Source of the DNA: Paracoccaceae bacterium
GTDB lineage: Bacteria; Pseudomonadota; Alphaproteobacteria; Rhodobacterales; Rhodobacteraceae
Direction of reading: 5' to 3'
Assembly: GCA_007123625.1 (NCBI GenBank)
Contig: SKKS01000364.1
Span: forward strand, 1-5,145
DNA length: 5,145 nucleotides
The notes beneath the pieces are model-generated. The model was not told the origin of the DNA. It did no database searches and saw only the letters and a list, made by a program, of their open reading frames with translations. Positions 4,191-5,145 of this stretch are shown in pieces. Position 1 is the first letter of the stretch; every line of letters starts with the position of its first letter. The translations under genes were made by a program, and so were the position numbers.

Positions 4191-5145
4191 TCAGGCCTGC
4201 GGCATGCGGTCCTCGACCACGCCCACGAACCAGCTTGCGCCGATGGGGATGATCTCGTCGTTGAAGTCGTATTCGGGGTGGTGGAGCTTCGCCCCCGGCC
4301 CGGCGCCGAGCACGATATAGGCGCCGGGGCGTTCTTCGAGCATGTAGGCGAAATCCTCGCCGCCCATGTTGTAGGGGCCTTCGATGCAGCGCCCGGTGAC
4401 ATCGCGCCCGATCTGCATGGCGATTTCGGTCTGGGCGGCATGGTTCACCATGACCGGGTAGCCGCGCATGTAGTCCACATCGGCCGTGGCGCCGAAGGCG
4501 GCGGCGGTGTGGGTGATGATCTCGGTGATCCGTGCCTGGGCCATGTCGCGCGTCTCGGGCGTGAGCGTGCGCACCGTTCCCTTCAGCCGCACGCGCTGCG
4601 GGATCACGTTGAAGGCCTCGGACTCGGTACGGAAGGTACAGACCGACACCACGATCTGCGCCACCGGATCGGCATTGCGGCTGACAACCGTTTGCAATGC
4701 CAGCACCACATGCGCCGCCGCCACCGTGGGGTCTATGCAGTCATGCGGCTTTGCGGCATGCCCGCCGCGGCCTTCGATCGTCACCTCGAATTCATCAGCG
4801 GAAGCATAGAACGGCCCCGAACGGATGACGAATTCGCCAAAGTCATGCCCGGGCCGGTTGTGCATGCCATAAACCTCATGGATGCCGAAGCGGCCCATCA
4901 ACCCCTCGTCGCACATGACCTTGGCGCCGCCGCCGCCTTCTTCGGCGGGCTGGAAGATCAGCACCACGGTGCCGTCGAAATTCCGTGTCTCGGCCAGGTA
5001 CTGTGCGGCGCCCAGCAGCATCGTGGTGTGCCCGTCGTGGCCGCAGGCGTGCATCTTGCCGGGGATGGTCGAAGCATGGGGCGCGCCGGTGGCCTCATGG
5101 ATCGGCAGGGCATCCATATCGGCGCGCAGGCCCACCACCTTGCCC
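4191..5145 (-). CDS. M20D-family metallo-amidohydrolase (hippurate hydrolase/N-acyl amino acid amidohydrolase type), 5' end outside window
   Basis: About 317 C-terminal residues, open to the window edge; the family is usually near 390 aa, so roughly 70 N-terminal residues are missing. The first codons read GKVVGLRADMDALPI, an internal family motif, so the GTG at 5138 is not a start. Metal-site motifs typical of peptidase family M20D are present: MHACGHDGH (Cys and His codons at 5043-5045 and 5037-5039), FQPAEEGGGGA (Glu pair), YGMHNRPG, and near the C-terminus GGEDFAYML and LHHPEYDFNDE. RGGHAAKPHDCIDP and FNVIPQRVRLKGTVRT belong to the lid/dimerisation domain. Such enzymes are usually cytosolic, bind two divalent metals and remove acyl groups from amino acids or similar amides; the substrate cannot be read from sequence, so hipO is not assigned. 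It converges with moaA with 127 bp between stops. Confidence 0.93.
   Translation of the reverse strand, partial: GKVVGLRADMDALPIHEATGAPHASTIPGKMHACGHDGHTTMLLGAAQYLAETRNFDGTVVLIFQPAEEGGGGAKVMCDEGLMGRFGIHEVYGMHNRPGHDFGEFVIRSGPFYASADEFEVTIEGRGGHAAKPHDCIDPTVAAAHVVLALQTVVSRNADPVAQIVVSVCTFRTESEAFNVIPQRVRLKGTVRTLTPETRDMAQARITEIITHTAAAFGATADVDYMRGYPVMVNHAAQTEIAMQIGRDVTGRCIEGPYNMGGEDFAYMLEERPGAYIVLGAGPGAKLHHPEYDFNDEIIPIGASWFVGVVEDRMPQA

Overview
The window looks like a stretch of chromosome from an alphaproteobacterium, most likely a member of the Rhodobacterales (roseobacter/Paracoccus-like). This rests on the high G+C content, strong GC bias at third codon positions, the style of the GAPDH and MoaA proteins, and a small alanine/proline-rich lipoprotein of a type I associate with that order. 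The assignment is by recognition, not by a database search.

Layout, left to right. Positions 1-283 are non-coding. They hold a long GC-rich hairpin whose loop is a four-tract C3A repeat (a G-quadruplex motif on the minus strand), a small intrinsic terminator, a LacI-type operator-like palindrome and a perfect Shine-Dalgarno sequence. Next is gap (284-1279, +), a class I glyceraldehyde-3-phosphate dehydrogenase. A perfect 10-bp hairpin at 1349-1372 separates it from convergent sequence on the minus strand. That sequence (1401 to about 2279) appears to be the remains of one larger hypothetical gene. A C-terminal piece (1401-1976) and an N-terminal piece (1943-2212) lie in different frames, and there are signs of a nonsense codon and a further frameshift upstream. 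A 14-bp perfect palindrome (2304-2317) sits just upstream of the probable original start.

Further right, a small lipoprotein gene (2460-2975, -) and moaA (3059-4063, +), encoding GTP 3',8-cyclase of molybdenum cofactor synthesis, diverge from an 83-bp gap. Each has a TTGCCG -35 element, a 17-bp spacer and a TA-rich -10 placed so that transcription should begin at or next to the ATG. Neither has a Shine-Dalgarno sequence, so both are predicted to be leaderless. The window ends in the 3' part of an M20D metallo-amidohydrolase gene (4191-5145, -) that converges on moaA.

The genes do not form one pathway: central carbon metabolism (gap), cofactor synthesis (moaA), an envelope lipoprotein and an amidohydrolase are separate housekeeping or accessory units. 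I see no mobile element, CRISPR array, RNA gene or novel multi-gene system. The points most worth a second look are the mirrored leaderless promoters, the decaying hypothetical gene with 11-residue repeats, and the structured region upstream of gap.
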